Shown here piece after piece: positions 23,324 through 30,718 of a DNA stretch of 32,348 nucleotides. Position numbers and translations under genes: made by a program. The stretch is from Candidatus Gastranaerophilales bacterium. GTDB taxonomy: Bacteria; Cyanobacteriota; Vampirovibrionia; Gastranaerophilales; Gastranaerophilaceae. The notes beneath the pieces are model-generated. The model had not been told where the DNA came from, did not search any database, and was given only the letters and a program-made list of their open reading frames with translations. The stretch is taken from positions 1 to 32,348 of the forward strand of contig CALVEE010000069.1 of the NCBI GenBank assembly GCA_944326495.1. The letters run 5' to 3'. Within the stretch, counting starts at the first letter, position 1; each line of letters begins with the position of its first letter.

Positions 23324-23356
23324 CCTTCCCTAATGAGGGAAGGTTAGGATGGGTGA
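23324..23356 (-). repeat. Dispersed repeat C, copy 2 (inverted)
   Basis: CCTTCCCTAATGAGGGAAGG, then TTAGGATGGGTGAC. It is inverted relative to copy 3 at 23413, so the two could fold together. Confidence 0.7.
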
Positions 23357-23412
23357 CTGCCCGAAAGGGGAGTGTATTAAAGTCGATAGCTTTAACTGGG
23401 GCAAGATTTGTT

Positions 23413-23449
23413 AGCACCCACCCCAGCCCTCCCTCATTAGGGAGGGAGG
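23413..23449 (+). repeat. Dispersed repeat C, copy 3
   Basis: AGCACCCACCCCAGCCCTCC then CTCATTAGGGAGGGAGG, nearly identical to 5199-5235. Confidence 0.75.
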
Positions 23450-23721
23450 CGGCGTGTTTTAACGCAGAAAATTTTGAGAATAAAATAGCTCTAAAATAAC
23501 TACAAAAGCAAGCTTCTAGACTTGCCCCCCCCCCCGAAAAGCATGACTACAAGCGGGTTTGAGGCAATATACATTTTCTGCTCTGCTTCTTTTGAATACA
23601 ACATACCTAATCAGTTCCTTTGATTATTATACTTTATTAATTCCACATTCTCATAATTAGTAACGCTTTTTATATAGAATTTTTACAAAAATTAACATTA
23701 TAATATTGATTAATTCTAAAC

Positions 23722-23750
23722 TTGACATAACTAGTATTTATAACGACAAT
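23722..23750 (+). promoter_or_regulatory. gcvT: Sigma-70-type promoter of the gcv operon
   Basis: A perfect -35 TTGACA (23722-23727) is followed after 17 bp by GACAAT (23745-23750). The start would fall near 23757, giving a leader of about 20 nt with AGGGGAG before the ATG. This leaves no room for a glycine riboswitch. Confidence 0.6.
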
Positions 23751-23775
23751 AAAATAAGAAACTAGGGGAGTATAT

Positions 23776-24879
23776 ATGACAAAGCAGACTTTTTTACATG
23801 ATAAACATGTTGCACTCGGTGCGCGTATGGTAGATTTTGCCGGCTGGGAGATGCCTGTGCAGTATTCATCAATTATAGATGAACATAAAACAGTGAGAGA
23901 AACAGCCGGGATCTTTGATGTGTCACATATGGGAGAAATTATTGTATATGGTGAAGACGCTCTTCCGTTTTTGAATAAACTTGTTCCGCAGGATATTACA
24001 AAACTCGTTGATTTAAAGGCTGTATATTGCCAGCTTACAAATAAGAATGGCGGAATAATTGACGATTTAATAATCTACAAACTTGAAGATAAAAAATATT
24101 TAATAATAGCGAACGCTTCACGCATAGACGAGGACTTAAACTGGATGGTCAGAAATAAATGCGGTTTTGATGTTACAATTGTAAACGAGTCGCATAATTA
24201 TTCGCTTCTGGCAGTTCAGGGGCCAAAAGCATGTGAACTTATAAAATCGCTCGGTATCGAAAATTTACCTTCATTTTTCCATATCAAAAGAGGGGAACTT
24301 TTTAACATAAATGTTTGGATTTCAAGAACCGGTTATACAGGAGAGGACGGAGTCGAAATTCTTGTACGTAATGAGTTTTCAGAATACCTCTGGGATAAAT
24401 TATTATCTACGGGAAAACCTTTTGGGATAAAGCCTATCGGACTTGGTGCAAGGGACACTTTAAGGCTTGAAGCAGGACTGCATCTATACGGTAATGATTT
24501 GGATGAAAATACAACCCCGATTGAAGCAGGATTATCCTGGTCTGTATCAAAAAATAAAACAGAAGATTACAACGGAAAGTCCGCTATTGATAAACAGCTT
24601 AAAGAAGGAATTACAAAAAAACTAATCGGATTTAAAATGCTGGATAAATCAATTGCAAGGCATGGCTATGAAATATATTCTGCTGGCGAACAGGTCGGAA
24701 TTGTAACCAGCGGCGGGGTTTCACCAATAAGAGGCGAAAATATAGGTATGGGTTATATAAAAAACCTTGACAATTTAGCTGTAGGCTCTACAATTCAAAT
24801 ATTGATACGTGAAAAACTTCACGATGCCGAAATAGTTAAACGACCATTTGTTGAAAAAAAGAACAAAACTAATATATAG
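23776..24879 (+). CDS. gcvT: Aminomethyltransferase, glycine cleavage T protein
   Basis: GcvT takes the aminomethyl group from lipoylated GcvH, releases ammonia and makes 5,10-methylene-tetrahydrofolate. The 367 residues show the whole family: HVALGARMVDFAGWEMPVQY, FDVSHMGEI, the folate-site aspartate in NGGIIDDLIIYKL, SLLAVQGPKA, SRTGYTGEDGVEIL and GLGARDTLRLEAGLHLYGND, then the C-terminal barrel with TSGGVSPIRGENIGMGYI. AGGGGAG precedes the ATG. gcvH starts 12 nt after it, so both are in one operon behind the promoter at 23722. Confidence 0.97.
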   Translation: MTKQTFLHDKHVALGARMVDFAGWEMPVQYSSIIDEHKTVRETAGIFDVSHMGEIIVYGEDALPFLNKLVPQDITKLVDLKAVYCQLTNKNGGIIDDLIIYKLEDKKYLIIANASRIDEDLNWMVRNKCGFDVTIVNESHNYSLLAVQGPKACELIKSLGIENLPSFFHIKRGELFNINVWISRTGYTGEDGVEILVRNEFSEYLWDKLLSTGKPFGIKPIGLGARDTLRLEAGLHLYGNDLDENTTPIEAGLSWSVSKNKTEDYNGKSAIDKQLKEGITKKLIGFKMLDKSIARHGYEIYSAGEQVGIVTSGGVSPIRGENIGMGYIKNLDNLAVGSTIQILIREKLHDAEIVKRPFVEKKNKTNI

Positions 24880-24891
24880 GAGAATAGTCGA

Positions 24892-25266
24892 ATGAACGAA
24901 AGTATGTTATGCACAAAAACACACGAATATGTACTTGAGCAGGGTGATAAGTACGAAATCGGCATTACCGATTATGCAATTGAACAACTGGGAGATATTG
25001 TTTTTATTGAACTTCCGGAGACAGGCAGTGAATTTGCGAAAAACGAGGCTTTCGCTACAATTGAATCTGTAAAGGCTGCTTCTGAAATTTATATGCCTAT
25101 ATCAGGTACTGTGGTTGAAATTAACGAAGAAATTGTTAACAGTCCTGAACTCTTAAATGATGAAAGCTATGAAAATAAATGGTTAATAAAGATTACATCA
25201 AAAGCTGATCAGGTTGAATTTGCAGATTTATTGGACTACTCGGATTATAAAGAAGAAATTGAATAA
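24892..25266 (+). CDS. gcvH: Glycine cleavage system H protein
   Basis: GcvH is the lipoylated carrier between the P, T and L proteins. The 124-residue protein has the HEYVLEQGDKYEIGITDYA start, the IEQLGDIVFIELPETG strand and the lipoyl-lysine motif ATIESVKAASEIYMPISG with K61. The C-terminal NDESYENKWLIKI is typical. AGGAGAAT lies before the ATG. Its stop overlaps the gcvPA ATG by 1 nt (TAATG). Confidence 0.97.
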   Translation: MNESMLCTKTHEYVLEQGDKYEIGITDYAIEQLGDIVFIELPETGSEFAKNEAFATIESVKAASEIYMPISGTVVEINEEIVNSPELLNDESYENKWLIKITSKADQVEFADLLDYSDYKEEIE

Positions 25267-26507
25267 TGAAAAATTTTATATCGCATACTGATGATATTAG
25301 AAAAAAAATGCTTGAAGAGATTTCCTGCTCTTCAATAGAAGATTTATTTAAACAGGTTCCGGTTAAGCTTAAGGATTTTAATATAGCCAATCCTTTAAGC
25401 GAACTCGAGACACAGCGGGAAATAAAAGCAATTGCAAGAAAAAATAAGACTGAATATTCAACTTTTATGGGAGGCGGAGTTTATGATAAATTCATTCCGG
25501 CAGCGGTAAACTATGTAGCTCAAAGGTTTGAATTCCTTACTGCTTACACTCCGTATCAGCCTGAAATATCTCAAGGAACATTGCAGGTTATATATGAATA
25601 TCAGACAATGATTGCAAGGCTTACGGGCATGGATATAGCTAATGCTTCAATGTATGATGCAGCATCGGCTTGCGCAGAGGCTGTTTTAATGGCGCATAGA
25701 ATTTGTAAAGGCAAAAAGAATAAGGCTCTTGTTTCAAACCGACTTAATCCTGAATATAAAGAAGTCATAAAAACATACTGCTGGGCACAGGATATAGAGA
25801 TTGAATGGTTTGAAAATGAGCTTCCTGATGATACAGCTGACTATTTTTGCGTTTTAATACAGTATCCGGATTATTATGGAGAAATTCCGGTATTAAGCAA
25901 ACCCGATACCACTTATATAGTTTGTGCCAATTTATCAGCACTTTCGATTTTAAAACCGCCTGTAGAAGCTGATATCGTTGTCGGAGATATCCAGCCTTTA
26001 GGGATTGCAATGAATTTTGGAGGCCCGCATGCGGGTTATATGGCGTGTAAAGAAGCTTATATGCGCCAGATGCCGGGAAGATTAGTCGGGCGCACTCTGG
26101 ATGCGGACAGCAGACAAGCATTTACTCTTACTATTCAAACCCGAGAACAGCATATTAAAAGAGAAAAAGCTACGAGTAATATCTGTTCAAACCAATCACT
26201 TATTGCTCTGGCTGCAACTCTCTATTTAAGCCTGCTTGGCGAAAAAGGTTTTAGAGAAACAGGCGCAATTTCCGCCAATCTTGCCCATGCTCTTTCAAGA
26301 ATGCTAAAAGGAAAAGGGGTAAAGACACTTAATGAAAACTTCTTCGATGAGTTTGTAGTTGAAATAGACGATTCTGATAAATATTTAGCAAACCTAAAAG
26401 AACAAGGAATTTTAGGCGGTATAAAGATTGATAAGCGCCATGTTCTTGTCTGTACTACAGAGATGAATACGGAAGAAGAGATTATAAACTACGTTGAAGC
26501 AGTTTAG
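25266..26507 (+). CDS. gcvPA: Glycine dehydrogenase (decarboxylating) subunit 1
   Basis: This is the N-terminal half of the split P protein. With subunit 2, which carries the pyridoxal phosphate lysine, it decarboxylates glycine. Clear blocks are FISHTDDIRKKMLEEI, FMGGGVYDKFIPAAVNYV, AYTPYQPEISQGTLQVIYEY, LTGMDIANASMYDAASACAE, MNFGGPHAGYMACKE and REQHIKREKATSNICSNQ. At 413 residues it is somewhat shorter than the usual 440-450, without an obvious break. The operon stops here: gcvPB, the normal next gene, is missing and a transporter follows. Subunit 2 and the L protein must be encoded elsewhere if the pathway works. Confidence 0.96.
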   Translation: MKNFISHTDDIRKKMLEEISCSSIEDLFKQVPVKLKDFNIANPLSELETQREIKAIARKNKTEYSTFMGGGVYDKFIPAAVNYVAQRFEFLTAYTPYQPEISQGTLQVIYEYQTMIARLTGMDIANASMYDAASACAEAVLMAHRICKGKKNKALVSNRLNPEYKEVIKTYCWAQDIEIEWFENELPDDTADYFCVLIQYPDYYGEIPVLSKPDTTYIVCANLSALSILKPPVEADIVVGDIQPLGIAMNFGGPHAGYMACKEAYMRQMPGRLVGRTLDADSRQAFTLTIQTREQHIKREKATSNICSNQSLIALAATLYLSLLGEKGFRETGAISANLAHALSRMLKGKGVKTLNENFFDEFVVEIDDSDKYLANLKEQGILGGIKIDKRHVLVCTTEMNTEEEIINYVEAV

Positions 26508-26555
26508 ACTTTTGTAAATTATATTGAAGCCCGCTTATTAAAAAGACTGCTTTTT

Positions 26556-26564
26556 TGTTATAAT
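26556..26564 (+). promoter_or_regulatory. Extended -10 promoter of the CNT transporter gene
   Basis: TGT-TATAAT is a perfect extended -10. The start would lie near 26571, about 28 nt before the ATG, with AGCAGGAG as ribosome site. The -35 (TATTAA) is weak. Confidence 0.55.
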
Positions 26565-26598
26565 TAAAATATTCAAAAAGAAAAGAGCAGGAGCCAAT

Positions 26599-27867
26599 AT
26601 GGAAAGATTTGTCGGTATAATAGGTATTGCAGTTATATTTTTAATTGTTTTTCTGATGTCAAATAACAGAAAAGCTATTAATTACAAAACAATTATTACG
26701 GGTTTTATACTGCAAATTCTGTTTGCTGTATTTATTTTTAAAGTTCCGCTCGGGCAAAAGCTATTTTTAATGATAGGACTATTTATCCAAAAAATACTTG
26801 AATTTGCAACCGAAGGCGGATTATTTGTATTTGGCCCCTTATTGCAAAAAGCAAAATTAAGCGAACTGTTTGGTGCCGGAAGCAGTATTTTCGCGGTTCA
26901 GCTTATATGTACAAACATATTTATGATGGTTTTGGTTAATATTCTATATTACTACGGAATTATGCAGAGAGTCGTTGCAGCTTTAGGTAAAGCAATGAAT
27001 AAAATCATGCATGTATCAGGAGCAGAAGCACTCTCAAATGTTGCAAGCTCTTTTGTTGGTCAAATATTAGCCCAAATAATGATTAAACCGTATTTAGAGA
27101 AGCTTACCCGCTCCGAGCTTCTTGCTTCAATGTCAGGAAGCATGGCCTGCATTTCCGGTGCAATTATGCCTATTTATATAGGTATGGGCATTCCAGCACA
27201 TTATATATTAGCATCTTCAATTATGGCCGCACCGGGAGCTATGATTTTATCAAAAATTATTTACCCTGAAACAGGAGAACCTGAAACCAGAGACCATATT
27301 AGAATTTCAAAAAGAAGAACTTTTACAAATGTGTTTGAAGCAATTTCAAACGGCGCTTCTGAAGGTATGAAAGTTGCAATAAATGTAACAGCAATGATTT
27401 TGGCTCTCGTTGCCCTTGTCGCATTTATTGACTGGGTATTAAGGCTTAGCGGATTATTTCTTTACAAATTCTGCCCTGGTTGTTCTCATTTCGCATTCTT
27501 AAGCCATCTTTCCTTGAAATTAATTCTCGGTAAGATATTTGCTATATTTGCTCTAATCATAGGCGTACCGCTTCAAGACGCTTCAACAGTAGGCGCGCTT
27601 ATGGGAACAAAACTCGTGCTTAATGAAATGGTTGCCTATGTAGATTTAACCCACGTTGCTCATTCAATTTCGCCCAAAAGTTTTATGCTTGCAAGCTTTG
27701 CTCTCTGCAGCTTCGGAAACTTTGGCTCAATTGCTATACAAATCGGCGGTATAGGAGAGCTCGCACCTAACCAGAAGAAAAATCTGGCCAGATTAGGGCT
27801 AAGGGCGCTTATCTGCGGAACATTAAGCTGCTATCTATCTGCTGCTATTGTTGGAGTATTGCTCTAA
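26599..27867 (+). CDS. Concentrative nucleoside transporter (CNT/NupC) family protein with altered substrate loop
   Basis: CNT proteins import nucleosides with Na+ or H+. The 422-residue protein has about ten hydrophobic segments and the family framework: SNVASSFVGQ, KPYLEKLTRSELLASMSGSM, SIMAAPGAMILSKIIYPETG, IGVPLQDASTVGALMGTKLV, LNEMVAYV and FGNFGSIAIQIGG. The ribose-site E (LNEMVAY) and the N and S of NFGS match the Vibrio CNT. The nucleobase loop does not: the usual GQTEAP is G154-Q155-I156-L157-A158-Q159, so the conserved T and E are lost. The reading frame is intact around it. The substrate may therefore differ from common nucleosides. It has its own promoter. Its 3' end overlaps a convergent small gene by 33 nt. 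Confidence 0.88.
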   Translation: MERFVGIIGIAVIFLIVFLMSNNRKAINYKTIITGFILQILFAVFIFKVPLGQKLFLMIGLFIQKILEFATEGGLFVFGPLLQKAKLSELFGAGSSIFAVQLICTNIFMMVLVNILYYYGIMQRVVAALGKAMNKIMHVSGAEALSNVASSFVGQILAQIMIKPYLEKLTRSELLASMSGSMACISGAIMPIYIGMGIPAHYILASSIMAAPGAMILSKIIYPETGEPETRDHIRISKRRTFTNVFEAISNGASEGMKVAINVTAMILALVALVAFIDWVLRLSGLFLYKFCPGCSHFAFLSHLSLKLILGKIFAIFALIIGVPLQDASTVGALMGTKLVLNEMVAYVDLTHVAHSISPKSFMLASFALCSFGNFGSIAIQIGGIGELAPNQKKNLARLGLRALICGTLSCYLSAAIVGVLL

Positions 27868-28128
27868 CATAATTTCTTGCTCCAGTGACAAGTTTAAATT
27901 CTTCATATTAGTAATTCTTTCAGATAGCATATCCAGCATATTTATATAATGGTTTCTCTCTGCGCTGAGTTTTGCAACCATCTCTGCAGGGATTCCGTAA
28001 TACTGCCCGTTAAATTCTCTCTCTCTGCAAGACTGTCTTGTCATTTCGACTATTGTATCCGCAAAATAAAGTTCATTAAATGTTTTTTCGTGAATATCCA
28101 GCAATTTATTGTTGTGATATCTGGTCAT
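27835..28128 (-). CDS. Small hypothetical helical protein
   Basis: I do not recognise this protein. From the ATG at 28128 it is 97 residues, all polar and helical, with a heptad-like C-terminal half (PAEMVAKLSAERNHYINMLD, then MLSERITNMKNLNLSLEQEI). There is no membrane segment. I chose 28128 because GGAGG lies 5 nt upstream; the frame stays open to a TTG at 28170 and includes an ATG at 28140. The gene overlaps the end of the transporter gene on the other strand, so the last 10 residues lie opposite coding DNA. It may be co-transcribed with DUF262 upstream, 100 bp away, but a link is not shown. Confidence 0.65.
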   Translation of the reverse strand: MTRYHNNKLLDIHEKTFNELYFADTIVEMTRQSCREREFNGQYYGIPAEMVAKLSAERNHYINMLDMLSERITNMKNLNLSLEQEIMLEQYSNNSSR

Positions 28129-28231
28129 AACATCCTCCATACTATTAAACTGTCTCTTTCTTAATTCCAACCTATATTAATAGTATAAAACGACCATAAA
28201 AAATGTTATTAATATATTTTCCAATTATAAA

Positions 28232-29323
28232 TTATTTACATGTAATAAATGCATTAAGGTATTGTATAAGTTCGTTAAATTCCATATTTTGACCTGATTT
28301 TTGCCTGTTTTCAAGATACTCGTTTATTGTTTGCAATATTTCTAAAAAGATTGATTCAGAAATATTATTTTCACAGTAATCTTCATATACATCCAGAATA
28401 TAGGCATATGTATCTTCTCCGGAGTGTTTTTTTATTTGAATAAAAGCTTTTTTAAGTTCATCGTTGTTAAAGTTTACATTCAATATATTATAATACAGCC
28501 CGGCAGAACGCTTTAACTTACGCATTAATGTGTCTTCAGACATATATTGCATCATTGTTTCAAAATAATTCACAAAGCTCTCATAAAGCCTGTCTGGATT
28601 AAACTGTTTGTAATGAAATTTTGTTATAAAAAAATCTTTTAAAAATGTAGTGACATCACGGTCTTTTGGAAAATATAACTTTCTTATATCAAGCCAGTCA
28701 TTTTCAACACCATTCTCTTTCAAAAAATCTTCTATGAGTGCAATCTGGTTCAAATCTCTGGTATTATTTAATTTATAATACAGGTTACGTTTAGAAACAT
28801 TATCCGTTTCGACTAAGGTAACTGTAACCTTTTTTAGCATTGTAAAAATTTTTGCCGCTTGTAATCTCTCTTCTTTAATCTGCGACCAGAAATTATGCAG
28901 AAGTACAAACATCGGCTGTGCTTTTTCATGTCCAGATAATCTTTCGCCGTTTATGATTTTATTATAAAGCTCATTATCCGACTCGTTTAAATGAAGCTTA
29001 GATTTTGAATTATGTATCAAATATTTGCTTCTTATAGTTTTAATAGCTTTAGCATTTTGTTCTGTTGTTTTCTTATAGCACTCACACACTGCATGTAAAA
29101 GCAAAGACAAGGAAACAATTCTATTAAGCCCGTCTACAATCGTATATTGGTCTATGCTCTTTTGGTTTACATAAATAAGGCCTAAATCAATTTTTTGTGT
29201 AAACTGTTCATCTTCTGTCATCAAATCAAGAAAATTGACAAGCTTACCGTTACACCTTGCATAATCCAAGGTGAACAAATCCCGCGCACTATTAATAAAT
29301 TCCAGTAAGTTAACAACCTTCAT
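28232..29323 (-). CDS. DUF262-like (GmrS N-terminal type) protein with DGLNR motif
   Basis: DUF262 is a ParB-like domain found in GmrSD-type restriction and other defence proteins. The 363-residue protein has its order of elements: FTLDYARCNGKLVNFLDLM in place of the IPxYQRxYxW start, IDLGLIYVNQKSIDQYTIVD, then D64-G-L-N-R68 with IVSLSLLLHAV where DGQQRLTTL is usual. VTVTLVETDNVSKRNLYYKL with NNTRDLNQIALIEDFL matches the VEIDDExxAYxIFxxLNSRG segment. The helical C-terminal part (about 215-363) follows. No HNH (DUF1524) nuclease domain is present. The two Q of the motif are replaced while D, G and R stay, so nucleotide hydrolysis is uncertain. It starts 2 nt after a winged-helix gene and must be its operon partner. 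Confidence 0.72.
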   Translation of the reverse strand: MKVVNLLEFINSARDLFTLDYARCNGKLVNFLDLMTEDEQFTQKIDLGLIYVNQKSIDQYTIVDGLNRIVSLSLLLHAVCECYKKTTEQNAKAIKTIRSKYLIHNSKSKLHLNESDNELYNKIINGERLSGHEKAQPMFVLLHNFWSQIKEERLQAAKIFTMLKKVTVTLVETDNVSKRNLYYKLNNTRDLNQIALIEDFLKENGVENDWLDIRKLYFPKDRDVTTFLKDFFITKFHYKQFNPDRLYESFVNYFETMMQYMSEDTLMRKLKRSAGLYYNILNVNFNNDELKKAFIQIKKHSGEDTYAYILDVYEDYCENNISESIFLEILQTINEYLENRQKSGQNMEFNELIQYLNAFITCK

Positions 29324-29325
29324 GC

Positions 29326-29955
29326 TTAATCAGTAAGAACAAAACCGCCGGACGGAACATTTTTCAGCTTATCGCCCTCAATTTTTGCTCTCAAATTTTT
29401 GATGTATTTATAAACATAATCTCTTGGTAAATCCAGCAGCTTTGCCAAATCTTTTGCAAAAACAGTCTTGCCTTTATTATTCAAAAGATATTCAAAAACC
29501 ATTTGCTCTCTATCAGTAAGAGATTTTTTTAATATTATCTGTGACTCCTTTTTAGAAGAAGACAGTTTTTCTACTTTTTCCAGCACTGTTTCAATCTTAT
29601 TCTCTGCAGATTTTACGTTTCTCTTAAGAGTTTTTTCTATTTTACTGTTTTGATTAAGACTCTCATTAGAGACAGACTTGCTTGCTGATAAGTTTCTTTT
29701 GTTTATAGAAAATGGTGTATGAGATATCTGCCTTTCTCTTTTAAACGCACGTTCAGCAATTTTTGAAAAGCCATCTTTCATATTAGAACTTGTATTAGAA
29801 GAAGTTCCCTTAGACATTACAATATCAACAACATCATTTGTAGGCTTACTCTCTTCAACTTCTTTCCCAAGCCGTGCAGCAAATTCTTCAAGTGTAATTT
29901 TCTCCAAAGAGCTTCTCCATTGTCTTATCTCTTCCTTCGTTAAATAATTAGGCAT
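29326..29955 (-). CDS. Winged-helix DNA-binding protein paired with DUF262
   Basis: The 209-residue protein has three parts. The N-terminal 35 residues (YLTKEEIRQWRSSLEKITLE) are helical. The middle, about 40-140, is Ser/Lys-rich and probably disordered, ending in a coiled-coil stretch (KIETVLEKVEKLSSSKKESQ). The C terminus, about 145-209, is a winged helix: LTDREQMVFEYLLNNKGKTV, FAKDLAKLLDLPRDYVYKYI, then KNLRAKIEGD and a PSGGFVL wing, like the output domain of OmpR-type regulators without a receiver. I chose the ATG at 29955, with AGGAG 7 nt upstream; the codon before it is TTG. It most likely regulates or recruits the DUF262 protein 2 nt downstream. Confidence 0.75.
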   Translation of the reverse strand: MPNYLTKEEIRQWRSSLEKITLEEFAARLGKEVEESKPTNDVVDIVMSKGTSSNTSSNMKDGFSKIAERAFKRERQISHTPFSINKRNLSASKSVSNESLNQNSKIEKTLKRNVKSAENKIETVLEKVEKLSSSKKESQIILKKSLTDREQMVFEYLLNNKGKTVFAKDLAKLLDLPRDYVYKYIKNLRAKIEGDKLKNVPSGGFVLTD

Positions 29956-30032
29956 CAAATATCTCCTATACTCACCTGTGATAGTCTAACTTAATTCCCC
30001 ATAACGGATTTTCTTTTTATAATGTACCATAA

Positions 30033-30085
30033 AATCTTAAAAAAAAATCAAAATATTGCGCGATGTAAAGATTTTTTTTAAGATT
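30033..30085 (-). terminator. AT-rich long stem-loop, likely terminator of the HEAT-queC-DUF366-SPOR operon
   Basis: On the minus strand AATCTTAAAAAAAATC (30085-30070) pairs with GATTTTTTTTTAAGATT (30049-30033), 16 bp with one bulged base and a 20-nt loop. The first arm overlaps the stop codon of the SPOR gene. The stem is A/T-rich and the U run lies inside it, so it is not a standard terminator. Confidence 0.4.
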
Positions 30086-30713
30086 AATAATCCTGAACAA
30101 TTCTTCCCGGCAGATTATTTTGCTGAACCGTATAAAGCAGTGACTCTGCACTGTTTTTATTCTTAAATATACCGACTTGTAATGTGTAATTATTTGACCC
30201 GATACATTTTACTATTGGAGTCAACCCTGTTCCTGATTCCTGGATTATATCTTTTGCAACCTTTGCCTGCTCTGCAGAGGTATAAGTTCCGACAAAAACC
30301 TTATATACAGGCTCTACATTAGGATCAGGCTGGTTTAAAGCTTCTGCAACAGTAGTATTTGTATCCTCCGCTCTTGAAGCCTCTTCTATTTTTACAGTTT
30401 CAACTGTTTTTTGTTTCACAGTATCATCCGGATGAGCCATCAAATCTGAAAAACTCCTGCCTTGATCTTCATTTTGTATCATCTCTAATCTGTTATCTAC
30501 AATCTTTTTTGTCTCCTCTTGCTGGTCAAATGCCGTTTCTTCCTGCTGATAATCACCTATTGATGTATCAACAGTAGGAGAGAATGATTTAATCAAGAAT
30601 GTAAATACCAAAAGCATACCGAAAAAAGAGATAATAAAAATCTTAAGAAGTCCGTTTTCTTCCTTTTGTGCCTCTTTTTTCATATACTTTTTGTAACCGA
30701 ATTGTTTTCCCAT
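30084..30713 (-). CDS. Membrane-anchored SPOR-domain-like protein
   Basis: SPOR domains bind denuded peptidoglycan glycan strands, often at division sites. The 209-residue protein has a short basic cytoplasmic start (GKQFGYKKYMKKEAQKEENG), one membrane helix at about 22-42 (LLKIFIISFFGMLLVFTFLI), an acidic and Gln/Glu-rich linker, and a C-terminal domain at about 133-209. That domain has YKVFVGTYTSAEQAKVAKD and NYTLQVGIFKNKNSAESLLY, the two FxxxxxAxxL half-repeats of SPOR. The call rests on this pattern and is fairly safe. The gene is 5 nt after DUF366, with GCGGAG about 10 nt upstream of the ATG. Confidence 0.82.
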   Translation of the reverse strand: MGKQFGYKKYMKKEAQKEENGLLKIFIISFFGMLLVFTFLIKSFSPTVDTSIGDYQQEETAFDQQEETKKIVDNRLEMIQNEDQGRSFSDLMAHPDDTVKQKTVETVKIEEASRAEDTNTTVAEALNQPDPNVEPVYKVFVGTYTSAEQAKVAKDIIQESGTGLTPIVKCIGSNNYTLQVGIFKNKNSAESLLYTVQQNNLPGRIVQDY

Positions 30714-30718
30714 TAATT

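Larger units (their letters stand above)
23143..23775. other. Repeat island between flagellin and gcvT
   Basis: 633 bp between divergent genes. The flagellin ribosome site is at once upstream of its start. Repeats B (23170), C (23324 inverted, 23413) follow, then an 11-C tract (23525-23535), an AT-rich part and the gcvT promoter. On the minus strand a perfect TATAAT occurs at 23631-23626, 484 bp before the flagellin start, with a poor -35. No sigma-28 type flagellar promoter was recognised. Small frames here are made of repeats. Confidence 0.65.

Noticed and set aside
23136..23499. Small frames on both strands in the flagellin-gcvT island
   Set aside because: They consist of repeats B and C; composition is not protein-like.
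23751..23775. Glycine riboswitch before gcvT
   Set aside because: The leader from the promoter found is only about 20 nt, too short for an aptamer, and no such fold is seen upstream.
26508..26560. Terminator after gcvPA
   Set aside because: Only 4-bp AAGC/GCTT pairing before the T run; too weak to call.
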